From the NCBI RefSeq assembly GCF_921292975.1, contig NZ_CAKLCM010000003.1:310001-374000 (forward strand): a stretch of DNA of 64,000 nucleotides, read 5' to 3'. Source of the stretch: Vibrio hippocampi (GTDB taxonomy: Bacteria > Pseudomonadota > Gammaproteobacteria > Enterobacterales > Vibrionaceae). Under the pieces are notes generated by a model. It worked only from the letters and a program-made list of their open reading frames with translations, made no database searches and was not told the DNA's origin. Every line of letters starts with the position of its first letter. Position 1 is the first letter of the stretch. Both the position numbers and the translations under genes were made by a program. Positions 26,703 to 35,166 of the stretch are shown here, piece after piece.

Positions 26703-27667
26703 GTCGAACTAACACCGTTACTCAAAATCTAGCTACTCAAAATCTAGCTACTCAAAGCCTAGCTACTCAAAACCCGGCGACTCAAAGCCTAGCCGCAAGC
26801 TCGACCTTTAACTGGCGGCTCTATCTGACGTTAACAAAGCCAAAAGTCGTGGCGCTGATGATTCTTACCGCGCTGGTGGGAATGTGTCTGGCGGTGCCGG
26901 GCGCGTTACCTTTGCAGCAAAGCATACTCGGTCTTTTCGGAATTGCCTTGATGGCTGGCTCAGCGGCGGCCTTTAATCATTTGATCGACCGACGTATTGA
27001 TGCGGTGATGGCGAGAACACATAAACGACCTCTGCCGAGTGGCCATCTCGATGTTATGAGTGTGGCTTTATTTGCTACGACATTAGGTGTGGTTGGGTTT
27101 GTAATCTTAGTTTTCGGGGTCAATGCGCTCACCGCTTGGCTGACGTTTGCAAGCCTTCTAGGTTATGCGGTGGTGTATACGCTGTATCTTAAGCGTGCTA
27201 CGCCGCAAAACATCGTGATCGCTGGCATTGCCGGTGCAATGCCGCCATTGCTCGGTTGGACATCGGTGACGGGAGAACTTGACGCCAATGCTTGGTTGCT
27301 GGTGATGATTATCTTTATCTGGACGCCACCTCACTTTTGGGCACTGGCGATTCATCGGCGAGAGGATTATGCCAAAGCGGATATTCCTATGCTGCCCGTG
27401 ACTCACGGTGTTGAATATACCAAGACGTCCATTCTGCTCTACACCATATTGCTGGCATTGGTGTGTCTGTTACCCGTACTTGTGGGCATGACGGGCATCG
27501 TCTATTTGCTGGCGTCAACCAGTTTAAGCGCTGGGTTTATTTACTATGCATGGAAGCTCAAATACGCCGCCGATGCGATGACGGCCATTCAGACCTTTAA
27601 GTTCTCCATCATTCACTTGATGTTGTTATTTGTTGCGCTGCTGGTGGATCACTATATCGCCATATAG
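26699..27667 (+). CDS. ctaB: Protoheme IX farnesyltransferase (heme O synthase)
   Basis: A 322-aa UbiA-family prenyltransferase. The first aspartate-rich motif is [20 protein letters not shown] (~95-114) and the second region contains [20 protein letters not shown] and [30 protein letters not shown]. It adds farnesyl to heme B, giving heme O for CtaA. Codons 8-32 are a 15-bp repeat array encoding five [10 protein letters not shown]-like pentapeptides, an unusual N-terminal extension. It overlaps ctaA by 4 bases and ends the operon. Confidence 0.95.
   Translation: MSRTNTVTQNLATQNLATQSLATQNPATQSLAASSTFNWRLYLTLTKPKVVALMILTALVGMCLAVPGALPLQQSILGLFGIALMAGSAAAFNHLIDRRIDAVMARTHKRPLPSGHLDVMSVALFATTLGVVGFVILVFGVNALTAWLTFASLLGYAVVYTLYLKRATPQNIVIAGIAGAMPPLLGWTSVTGELDANAWLLVMIIFIWTPPHFWALAIHRREDYAKADIPMLPVTHGVEYTKTSILLYTILLALVCLLPVLVGMTGIVYLLASTSLSAGFIYYAWKLKYAADAMTAIQTFKFSIIHLMLLFVALLVDHYIAI
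26720..26794 (+). repeat. 15-bp tandem repeat, five copies, in ctaB
   Basis: Five back-to-back copies of ACTCAAAATCTAGCT (two identical, three with 2-5 changes) in frame near the start of ctaB. Confidence 0.92.
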
Positions 27668-27698
27668 TGTTTGTTCGTGTTATTAATTTATGTAATGG

Positions 27699-28613
27699 CT
27701 AGTGATGATTAAGGTGTTGATTGCTCTTGATCTCAATGCGTCTGAACAGACGCGACAGCAGATAACAGGCAACAAAATAACAAGCACCAATAATCAGCCA
27801 AATTTCAAAGATTAAGCCTGAGGAGTTGGCGATCTCTGTTCCGACAAATGTCATTTCTTGAATGGAGATCAGTGATACGATAGAGGTATCTTTGACTAAC
27901 GAGATACTTTGCCCAGCCAGTGCCGGAGTAATCAGCGCAATCACTTGTGGACCGATGACGTAGCGAAATTGACTCCAGCGAGATAAGCCTAGCGAGTGTC
28001 CTGCTTCCCATTGCCCTTTTGGTAGTGCGGTTAATCCAGCTCGAACGATCTCGGCAACGTAAGCGGATGACAATAAACCGACACAGAGCACCCCTGAGAG
28101 TAGATTTTCCCAAAGAGCACTCGGTCCAAACAGTATTTCCTGCATCATACTGGTTGATTGAGAGTACTCGCGCAAAATAGATTGCAGACCCAGCAAGGGA
28201 ATCAGCTGATTAGAAATAAAAAAGTAGAAAATAAAAATAAACACCAGTGGCGGCATATTGCGCACCAGTTGCACAAAAATATTGGCAGGGATGTTTAACA
28301 GCGACAGTCGTGAGAATTTGGCGACGCCCAGCGCAGTGCCTAACAGAAGCGCCAGCATCATTCCCCAAAGGCTTAAGCGAAGAGTCGCGATGATGCCTTG
28401 AACAAAATAAGGCAGCGAGCCGTCAGCCTTAGCGCTAAACAGTAAAGTAACGGCATCATGCCAACGCCATTGATAATGAATACCTGCTGATGACCGATAG
28501 ACCAACCAAGCGATAAAACACCCCACAACAACGAGTAGAATGCTATCCAAAGGTTGCCATTGGTATCGAGGCTTTTGATAGTCAGTTTGAGTATTTCTGG
28601 CAGTTGGCATCAT
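27699..28613 (-). CDS. Polar amino acid ABC transporter permease
   Basis: A 304-aa HisM-type permease with an N-terminal helix (LLVVVGCFIAWLVYRSS), several further helices, and the EAA loop GQWEAGHSLGLSRWSQFRYVIGPQVIALITP. It is the last gene of a four-gene operon (ATPase, permease, binding protein, permease), 32 bases after the binding-protein gene. It pairs with the permease at 29529. It converges with ctaB. Confidence 0.88.
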   Translation of the reverse strand: MMPTARNTQTDYQKPRYQWQPLDSILLVVVGCFIAWLVYRSSAGIHYQWRWHDAVTLLFSAKADGSLPYFVQGIIATLRLSLWGMMLALLLGTALGVAKFSRLSLLNIPANIFVQLVRNMPPLVFIFIFYFFISNQLIPLLGLQSILREYSQSTSMMQEILFGPSALWENLLSGVLCVGLLSSAYVAEIVRAGLTALPKGQWEAGHSLGLSRWSQFRYVIGPQVIALITPALAGQSISLVKDTSIVSLISIQEMTFVGTEIANSSGLIFEIWLIIGACYFVACYLLSRLFRRIEIKSNQHLNHH

Positions 28614-28645
28614 GACCTTTACTGTCTATAGGATTATATTTCAGG

Positions 28646-29500
28646 CTACTGACCACTCGCAATTTGGTCTTGCCAATCTAAAGAAGAGAACCAATATTCA
28701 TAGCGTTGCTGCAACCAACCATCCTCGGTGCGAGCTTTTATCCATTGGTCGAAGAAGGCTTTTTTATCCTCTTCACCTTTGCGTACCGCAAAGGCTTCAT
28801 TACCTTGTGCCAGTCTTTCTGCAAATGGCAAGAACAGCACATCGGCGTGTTTGACTGTTTCATGTTCCGGTTTAGGGCTTGAGGCAATCACCGCATGCGC
28901 GTTGCCATTCAGCACTTCTTGGAAGGCTTGTGCTTCATCATCAAATTGTAAGATGCGTGCTTTCGGGAAAGTTTCTCTGGCGACTTGCACCGTCGTAGCG
29001 CCACGTCGTGCCGCGATTTTGATGCGTCGAGAATTGAAATCATCAAAGGTTTTGAAGTCACCCGCCAGTTTTTTGCTGGCCGCAACTTGTACACCCGAGT
29101 GAGAATAAGGTTCAGAGAACAGTACGCTTTTTGAACGCTCAGGGGTGATAGATAATCCACCAATAATCACGTCAAACTTCTGTGCCAGCAGCGCAGGAAT
29201 TATGCCATCCCAAGCCGTTGGTACGAACTCAACTTTCCAGCCGGAGTCTTGTGCAAGACGGGTGGCGACATCAATCTCAAAACCAATCAGGTCACCTTGT
29301 TTATCGCGCATCGCCCAAGGAACAAAGGTTGACATGCCGACTCTCAGTGTTCCTCTGTCGTTAATTTTATCCAGATTTGGTGTCTCGGTTGCCTGTTCCG
29401 AGAGAGCTTGCGCTGAGAAAGCTTGTCCCGAGAAGGCTAATAACAATCCCAATGTTGAAGCTGCGAACGCCTTGGCGGCGGTTTTCCATTTCCTGATCAT
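28646..29500 (-). CDS. Amino acid ABC transporter substrate-binding protein
   Basis: A 284-aa periplasmic binding protein with a signal peptide (cleavage near AFSAQA). The domain opens LDKINDRGTLRVGMSTFVPWAMRDKQGDLIGFEIDVATRLA, the classic family 3 entry, with FDVIIGGLSITPERSKSVLFSEPY and a C-terminal closing FFDQWIKARTEDGWLQQRYEYWF. The ligand is probably a polar amino acid but cannot be named. It sits 28 bases after the permease gene at 29529. Confidence 0.9.
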   Translation of the reverse strand: MIRKWKTAAKAFAASTLGLLLAFSGQAFSAQALSEQATETPNLDKINDRGTLRVGMSTFVPWAMRDKQGDLIGFEIDVATRLAQDSGWKVEFVPTAWDGIIPALLAQKFDVIIGGLSITPERSKSVLFSEPYSHSGVQVAASKKLAGDFKTFDDFNSRRIKIAARRGATTVQVARETFPKARILQFDDEAQAFQEVLNGNAHAVIASSPKPEHETVKHADVLFLPFAERLAQGNEAFAVRKGEEDKKAFFDQWIKARTEDGWLQQRYEYWFSSLDWQDQIASGQ

Positions 29501-29528
29501 TGTGGCTCCTTAGATAACAGTGTTTAAA

Positions 29529-30323
29529 TTATTGATGCGCTTGTTGCATACGATGTTCTAACCACGCAGAGAGCGCCGATAGCGTCAGTGTTAGCACTAA
29601 ATAGATCGCCGCCACGGTAAACCAAATCTCAAAAGGCATCGCGGTTTCTGAGACGATGTTTCTTCCTTGCGTAGTTAAGTCAAATATAGCCATCACACTG
29701 ACAATTGAGGAGTTTTTTATCAGTGACACCACTTCATTGGTGAGAGGCGGTAGGGTTTTACGGATCACTTGAGGAAGAATCACGTCCCAGTAGGTAAAGA
29801 CCGGAGTGAGACCTAACGTTCTACAAGCTTCAAACTGACCTTTAGGGATGGAATACAACCCTGACCGCAACACTTCCGCGGTGTAAGCCCCTTGAAATAA
29901 GGCCAACGCCAATACGGCGGTAGCAAATCGATCCAGACCTATCATAGGACCGAAGACAAAATAGAGCAGATAAATTTGCACCAAAAGTGGCGTGTTACGA
30001 ATAAGTTCGATATAGACGTTGGCGATAGCCCGCCCAACCATCGAGGTGCTATTTTTCAATAGTGCCGCGGTCAATCCGAAACAGAGTGTCAAAGCGAGCG
30101 AAGCCGCACTGAGTTGCAAGGTGACCAGAGTTCCCTCTAAAAGCTCTGCCGGCCACCAAGTGCCATCTTCGTAGAAAGCGAAATAGTCAGGGACACGTTG
30201 CCATTGCCATTGATAGCCCATGGCTTGTGCGCCCTCATCCAAGACAAACGCCGCTGCCGCGATAACGAGGGCAATTTGCAGCAGTGCCGAAAGTATCGGC
30301 TTGAGTAGTTTCGCGATCATCAA
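29529..30323 (-). CDS. Polar amino acid ABC transporter permease
   Basis: A 264-aa inner-membrane permease. [21 protein letters not shown] and the EAA loop [36 protein letters not shown] are typical of the GltJ/GltK family. Its start overlaps the ATPase stop (ATGA). Together with the permease at 27699 it should form the channel heterodimer. Confidence 0.9.
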   Translation of the reverse strand: MMIAKLLKPILSALLQIALVIAAAAFVLDEGAQAMGYQWQWQRVPDYFAFYEDGTWWPAELLEGTLVTLQLSAASLALTLCFGLTAALLKNSTSMVGRAIANVYIELIRNTPLLVQIYLLYFVFGPMIGLDRFATAVLALALFQGAYTAEVLRSGLYSIPKGQFEACRTLGLTPVFTYWDVILPQVIRKTLPPLTNEVVSLIKNSSIVSVMAIFDLTTQGRNIVSETAMPFEIWFTVAAIYLVLTLTLSALSAWLEHRMQQAHQ

Positions 30324-31042
30324 TGATTTAAGATCTTGTCAAGAAACGCTTTGGTGCGAGCGTGACTGGGTTGATTAAATATCTTGTCAGGTGTCGCTGA
30401 TTCGATGATTTGTCCTTCGTCCATAAAGATGACCCTGTCTGCTACCTTATTGGCAAATCCCATTTCATGGGTGACACAAATCATGGTCATTCCTTCTTGC
30501 GCCAATTCAATCATCACATTTAGCACTTCACTGATCATCTCAGGGTCGAGTGCCGATGTCGGCTCATCAAATAGCAGGATTTGTGGTTGCATACAGAGTG
30601 AGCGAGCGATGGCGACGCGCTGTTGTTGCCCACCGGATAATTGTGACGGGAATTTATCCGCTTGATTGGCGATCTTTACCCGTTTCAACATGGTCATGGC
30701 TCTTTGTTGAGCTTCGGACTTGGAGAGTTTTAGGGTTCTCATTGGCGCGAGAGCAAGATTATCGAGAACAGTTAAATGCGGAAACAAATTGAAGTGTTGA
30801 AACACCATTCCGACTTTACCGGGTTCGATTTTATTGGAACCGACGGGGTGATTTAATACCTGAATATCACCAGAGTTGTATTGTTCAAGCCCGTTGATGC
30901 AACGAATCAGCGTCGATTTTCCTGAACCAGAAGGACCGCACACGACGACGATTTCGCCTTGGGAAACCGATAGTTCGATGTCTTTCAGTGCTTGGAAGGA
31001 ACCAAACCACTTGTTGACTTGGTGAAATGTAATTGCTTGCAA
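30320..31042 (-). CDS. Polar amino acid ABC transporter ATP-binding protein
   Basis: A 240-aa ATPase of the GlnQ/HisP group: Walker [11 protein letters not shown]-loop [13 protein letters not shown], signature [15 protein letters not shown], Walker [16 protein letters not shown]-loop CVTHE. It leads the four-gene operon on the minus strand and overlaps the next gene by 4 bases. It is a separate system from artP, with only moderate similarity. Confidence 0.93.
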   Translation of the reverse strand: MQAITFHQVNKWFGSFQALKDIELSVSQGEIVVVCGPSGSGKSTLIRCINGLEQYNSGDIQVLNHPVGSNKIEPGKVGMVFQHFNLFPHLTVLDNLALAPMRTLKLSKSEAQQRAMTMLKRVKIANQADKFPSQLSGGQQQRVAIARSLCMQPQILLFDEPTSALDPEMISEVLNVMIELAQEGMTMICVTHEMGFANKVADRVIFMDEGQIIESATPDKIFNQPSHARTKAFLDKILNH

Positions 31043-31323
31043 GTGCTACCTATTGACTGACGACTGTTATCAAGCTTGCTTCCTATCACCCGATTGTTTT
31101 TTCTAGGGTTACAGGTGAGCGCTGACGTTAGAATTATGTTGATACAGTAACAATATCGTTGCGTTGCCTCAAGCATTTGTAGGTGCAATTGTGTCAGTAC
31201 GCTTAGGTTGTGTTTGTATGCTTAGGTTGTGCTGTGGCTCAATATATGAAACATACATAAATTAAATGAATAGCAGAGTTGGCTCATTTGAGTAAACCAT
31301 GAGGAATAGTCGAATTTGCGCAT
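31043..31323. other. Intergenic region upstream of the amino acid ABC operon
   Basis: No gene was found. A direct repeat, GCTTAGGTTGTG, occurs at 31202-31213 and 31219-31230, 17 bases apart. The region should hold the promoter of the ABC operon. Confidence 0.35.
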
Positions 31324-31364
31324 CCCGAATTACCTCTAAAGCTTACTGTGTGAGGTAATTGGGG
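31324..31364 (-). terminator. Hairpin after the unknown periplasmic protein gene
   Basis: CCCGAATTACCTC (31324-31336) pairs with GAGGTAATTGGGG (31352-31364) with one mismatch, 42 bases past the stop at 31406. No clear T-run follows. Confidence 0.55.
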
Positions 31365-31405
31365 AATAGAAGAAAGCATTGACTGCAATTTGTTGTCACC
31401 ATTGA

Positions 31406-32845
31406 TTACTTAATATAAGACTGGACGCAGATACCAATCCCGGATTTTTGCAACCTGATGAATTGTTTATCAGTTACCCTAACAACACCGTGATTAGACG
31501 TGGTGAAGTTATATTTGGACAGCACGAGATCGAGTGAATCGTTGTGCATCAAGTCGATATATTCTTCCAATGTAGCCAATCTACCTACTGACATTGACTC
31601 ACAATGTTGACTATGGGTTTCATGAAGCAGAGGGGCAGTCTGTTCATCAATAATAAGGTGATAGACCGTATCCCCTTGTTGCAAAATCAAAGTGTAATCC
31701 AGTTCTAGATAGCTCGAAGCGTCTGTTATCACATCGGTCGATTCAGATGGAAACAGAGGTGAGGGTTGTGGGGTGGTTGCGGGATCGCTTTTCTGTTGAT
31801 GTGAAGGAGTTAAGTCGGGATTAGAGGACGTTTTGATTGCAGGCGACACATCCTGTGTCTCAACTTCCACCGCTCTATCTTCAATATGGTATTGATAGGT
31901 ATTACCCGCGATGACCTCTTCAATAGAAGACTGAGACTGACCTTGGTAACTCGCTAAAATACCGTGTGAACCTGTTGGCAAGGAGATTGAGACATGCTCA
32001 CCTTCTCCAACTTGTTTACCGTTAATAAACCATTGTGCAGGCACGTTACTTTTTAGGTAGACAGTCACCATATCAAACGCGAACTCTTTGTTAAGTTGTT
32101 GGATAACCTTAGGGTTTAACACCGCTTGTGCGATATATTCAATCTGGTAACTTAACGCACCGTTGAGATTTAAGTTCGCATCAATAATATTGAATTCAGT
32201 GAATGAACTGCGACTCGTCAGGTAGAGATCATCGTTTATGATTTGTCTTTTGATTTGAGGCTCAATCTGGTTGATGCATTGATGAACCGAGTCATTTCTA
32301 CCGCAAGTTGTGCTACCGGAATAGATTTCACGGATCCGCTTGTTGGCAATTTGTACTTTAAGACGGGAAAGGACTTGATTATAAAGCTTCATTAAGTCGG
32401 TGCGTTCACGTTTTCTTAGCTCATCTAAGGTGTCATATTGCGCCAAAATGGTTTGGTAACTTTGTTGTAAGTCGCCATAGCCAGCAATTGTTTTATCGAG
32501 CTCGGATTTCTCTTTCAGTACTTGATTAATTTGAGTGGAAACTTGCTCAAGATTATTTTCATCAGACTCGACGTAGGGTTGAGTGACCAATTTGGTTAAC
32601 TCATGAGCTAAATGGTTGGAACGTTCCTGATCATTGGCGAATTGCCATACCTTCGCATTGTATTCTGATAACTCTTGATTGATAAGACGGTATTCTTGTT
32701 TTACATGATAGCTTTGTTGGATATCAATGAATTGCTGTCGTTCTTGCTGAGACATTAGGTTGGCGTAACTTCGAACCGAAATAGAACTCAAGAATAGTAA
32801 TAACGATAGGGTGAGTAATGCTTTGCTCTTTGCCTCTATAGACAT
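31406..32845 (-). CDS. Unknown secreted protein with coiled-coil and PEGA-like segment
   Basis: A 479-aa protein, not recognised as a family. It has a signal peptide (MSIEAKSKALLTLSLLLFLS to SYANL), a long helical, Gln/Glu-rich region (~35-175) likely to be coiled coil, and a disulfide-capable CGRNDSVHQC pair (~180-190). A short beta segment with PEGA character follows (VPAQWFINGKQVGEGEHVSISLPTGSHGI, ~275-303), then a Ser/Pro/Thr-rich linker (~340-370) and a C-terminal domain with two more cysteines. The layout suggests a periplasmic or cell-wall-associated structural or regulatory protein. Monocistronic with its own hairpin. Confidence 0.7.
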   Translation of the reverse strand: MSIEAKSKALLTLSLLLFLSSISVRSYANLMSQQERQQFIDIQQSYHVKQEYRLINQELSEYNAKVWQFANDQERSNHLAHELTKLVTQPYVESDENNLEQVSTQINQVLKEKSELDKTIAGYGDLQQSYQTILAQYDTLDELRKRERTDLMKLYNQVLSRLKVQIANKRIREIYSGSTTCGRNDSVHQCINQIEPQIKRQIINDDLYLTSRSSFTEFNIIDANLNLNGALSYQIEYIAQAVLNPKVIQQLNKEFAFDMVTVYLKSNVPAQWFINGKQVGEGEHVSISLPTGSHGILASYQGQSQSSIEEVIAGNTYQYHIEDRAVEVETQDVSPAIKTSSNPDLTPSHQQKSDPATTPQPSPLFPSESTDVITDASSYLELDYTLILQQGDTVYHLIIDEQTAPLLHETHSQHCESMSVGRLATLEEYIDLMHNDSLDLVLSKYNFTTSNHGVVRVTDKQFIRLQKSGIGICVQSYIK

Positions 32846-33142
32846 GCTACGTTCATTCCTTGCTGGGATTTATCCAAACCTGTATTCAATTTTTAAACTG
32901 TATAAACAGATAGTGAGATATTTGCGCAGAAGACTTTTTAACTCTAACCAATGCGCCTGACATATAGGTCATTCAGATTAAGAGATGATAAAGCAATCAG
33001 AAAGTCGTTGTATGTAGGAACAAATGGACATATGCCCATGTATGGGCAACGTGTGCAACAGAGCGGCTGAAAAATTGACTTTTAATTCAGTGACTGGTCA
33101 CTAGGTAATCGCTGAGTCGTTGTTTGAGTTGTGACGAAAAGA
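32846..33142. other. Intergenic region between the periplasmic protein and the ATPase islet
   Basis: No gene was found. TGCCCATGTATGGGCA near 33034 is a 16-base imperfect palindrome (6-bp arms) that could bind a regulator of the gene starting at 32845, but it is ~190 bases upstream. Confidence 0.3.
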
Positions 33143-33218
33143 GCCCTATTACTCATGAAGCGAGTAATAGGGTTTATGGCAGGAGTGCGCTAAATCGAAT
33201 AGAAGAAGTACAATCTGC
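33143..33218. repeat. Direct repeat A: copy of a gene end plus terminator, left side of ATPase islet
   Basis: This stretch matches 35092-35166 over ~75 bases. It holds a hairpin CCCTATTACTC / GAGTAATAGGG (33144-33173) and the block TAAATCGAATAGAAGAAG. In the right-hand copy that block is the last codons and stop of the HlyD-family gene (reading LYFFYSI on the minus strand). Here the same codons are present without the gene. Confidence 0.85.
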
Positions 33219-33236
33219 ACTGTAGTTGATCGATTT

Positions 33237-34625
33237 TTACTTAGTTAAATACCTGTCAATAAGATAGTGAGGAATGCTCAGTAAGCGACAGGTGTATACT
33301 CGGCTTTCGTCAATATCACCGGCCTTGTTCTTGGGCTCAATACGAATATCTTCAAACTCAATATTCTCGGAATAAACCCTTACTGCCTGTGTGTATTTCT
33401 TAGATTCAAGCATGACTCTGAGTGACTTCATCTTTCCAGACTTTCCAGACTTGCATTCAATAGGGATAACCACGCCATTTCTTTCAACTAGAAAATCCAC
33501 CTCAGCTTTACCTGTTCGTGATGGGTTCTCCCAGTGGTGAAGTGAACCTGTCTTATAAGGCAAGGAGTTCGCCTGTATAGACTGAGCAATATATTGTTCT
33601 GCGATATCACCGTTGCAGTCAGAATTTATATCTTTAGAGGAATAAACTTGAGTTAATGGAACACCCATGAAGGTATAACATAAGCCGATATCGAGCCCAA
33701 AAAGCTTATACGACTTTAGATTTACAGATGTGGATAGCGGTGGTGTGTTTTCACCCGAGTGAAAGCTCATACGTATAATCTTAGCATCACGTAATACATC
33801 CATATGCTGCCTGACTACCTCTGCCCGAAACCCTTCCGCAATTTTGCTGTATGACAGTGAATTACTCGGCTTACCATAAACTGACTTCATCACTCGCTCT
33901 AGTAACTTAGGATTGAGCTTTACCCCCGCAAGCTCAGAATATTTGGGCAAATCCTCAATATAACCTCTCAAGATGTCAGACTTAATCTGATCAATCCTTC
34001 TTGGGCTCTCCTTATTAACACTTGCTTGAACCACTTCTGGTAAACCTCCAGAAACCAGATACTCCCTAAACAATTTTGAATATACAGAGTGAAGGGATTC
34101 AGGAAGTGGCTCATCAAAACCGATCTGTTGATATCGGTTGTACGCAACTTGATTTGAAGCCTCTAAGTACTCACTAAATGTCATAGGCTCAAGATAGGCG
34201 TACTCAACTCGCCCAGTTGGTCCCTGCGCGCTCTCAGAGCGATGAATCTCTAACTCAAATAGGCTTCCAGATGCAATAATCTTGTATTCGGGTGCCAACT
34301 CGTAGAAATAGCGAAGATACGGATATAAGTCCACTGACTCCTGAGCCTCATCGAAAAAGAAAATCACATTTTCAGGTGACTCAGAAATGCCGTGTTCCAA
34401 CAAAATTAACTCAAGGACATCACGAGCCTTAGATCTATCCTTTAACATCGACTCAAAGCTATGGCTATCCTCTAGGTTTATTTCCACCAGTGTAAGGCCA
34501 AGTTCGCTAGCGAGCATACGCACCAACGTGGTCTTACCGACTTGACGCGCCCCTCGAAGAACTAATGGTTTTCGATTGGTTCTATTAGCCCATTCGATCA
34601 AGTGATTCATCATCGTTCTTTTCAC
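33237..34625 (-). CDS. DUF4143 family AAA+ ATPase
   Basis: About 462 aa from GTG 34625, giving VKRTMMNHLIEW, the typical (M)KR start; an ATG at 34637 gives four more residues. The AAA part has Walker A GARQVGKTTL (~25-34), Walker B IFFFDEAQE (~103-111) and a sensor region YKIIASGSLFELE. The DUF4143 nuclease-like C-terminal domain has EVDFLVERNGVVIPIECKSG, a PD-(D/E)XK-like D-x-ECK arrangement. Proteins of this family are common, often lone and horizontally exchanged, with unknown function. The gene lies inside an islet flanked by direct repeats and is preceded by a 33-bp-period array. Confidence 0.88.
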   Translation of the reverse strand: MKRTMMNHLIEWANRTNRKPLVLRGARQVGKTTLVRMLASELGLTLVEINLEDSHSFESMLKDRSKARDVLELILLEHGISESPENVIFFFDEAQESVDLYPYLRYFYELAPEYKIIASGSLFELEIHRSESAQGPTGRVEYAYLEPMTFSEYLEASNQVAYNRYQQIGFDEPLPESLHSVYSKLFREYLVSGGLPEVVQASVNKESPRRIDQIKSDILRGYIEDLPKYSELAGVKLNPKLLERVMKSVYGKPSNSLSYSKIAEGFRAEVVRQHMDVLRDAKIIRMSFHSGENTPPLSTSVNLKSYKLFGLDIGLCYTFMGVPLTQVYSSKDINSDCNGDIAEQYIAQSIQANSLPYKTGSLHHWENPSRTGKAEVDFLVERNGVVIPIECKSGKSGKMKSLRVMLESKKYTQAVRVYSENIEFEDIRIEPKNKAGDIDESRVYTCRLLSIPHYLIDRYLTK

Positions 34626-34709
34626 GTTACACCCCATTGCAATCTTTTAGCTGGTGTTGGTTTATATGTCTGAATAATAGAGAAAACCAAGATGAAGCGC
34701 AATCCTTGG

Positions 34710-34824
34710 TGGTTTTTTACTAGGGTTTTTTGGTGCTCGAATTGATATTTTACTAGGGTAGTTAATGGTATTAAATGATAAAATACTAGGGTTATATTGT
34801 GATAAACATGATTTTTTACTAGGG
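34710..34824. repeat. Four TTTTACTAGGG-type repeats at exact 33-bp spacing before the DUF4143 ATPase
   Basis: TACTAGGG occurs at 34718, 34751, 34784 and 34817, always 33 bases apart, each preceded by TGAT-AT-rich sequence (consensus TGATATTTTACTAGGG). The 17 bases between copies differ. Read on the minus strand this gives CCCTAGTAAAA blocks upstream of the ATPase start. The spacing equals three helical turns and also 11 codons. Confidence 0.85.
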
Positions 34825-35091
34825 AAGTGGCACTGAAAGGACAGGCACCCCATAATGATCCGAGCCAGAAGTCAGCAAGTTTGTTTAGAAGCCACACCTT
34901 ACAATCATCGCGTTTCCCGCTGTGTTCGCCGAACACATTCCTATGCGGTTATGATGAAAAATCACAAATAAGTTATGAGTATCCGACGGGGCTGGATAGA
35001 GTCCAAAGTTAGAGCGCTAAGCCAAGCTTCCTGTATCGGCATCTGTGCCTTGCGGTGAAGTGTAGGGGTTGTCTTGGATGCAGTGAAAACA

Positions 35092-35166
35092 ACCCTATTA
35101 CTCGTGGGGTGAGTAATAGGGTTTAAAGAGCGAGTGCGTTAAATCGAATAGAAGAAGTACAATTGA
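35092..35166. repeat. Direct repeat B: end of the HlyD-family gene plus its terminator
   Basis: This is the right-hand copy of the ~75-base repeat at 33143-33218. It includes the hairpin CCCTATTACTC / GAGTAATAGGG (35093-35121), which is the natural terminator of the HlyD gene on the minus strand, and the last nine codons plus stop of that gene. Confidence 0.85.

Noticed and set aside
33237..34625. The islet gene as an insertion-sequence transposase
   Set aside because: Walker motifs and the DUF4143 layout identify an AAA+ ATPase; no DDE or HUH catalytic pattern.
34710..34824. 33-bp-spaced repeats as a CRISPR array
   Set aside because: Repeat unit is only ~16 bases with a ~17-base interior, four copies, no cas genes and no leader.
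34827..35012. Plus-strand 61-codon frame in the ATPase islet
   Set aside because: No ribosome-binding site, crosses a palindrome (GTGTTCGCCGAACAC) and lacks a protein-like composition.
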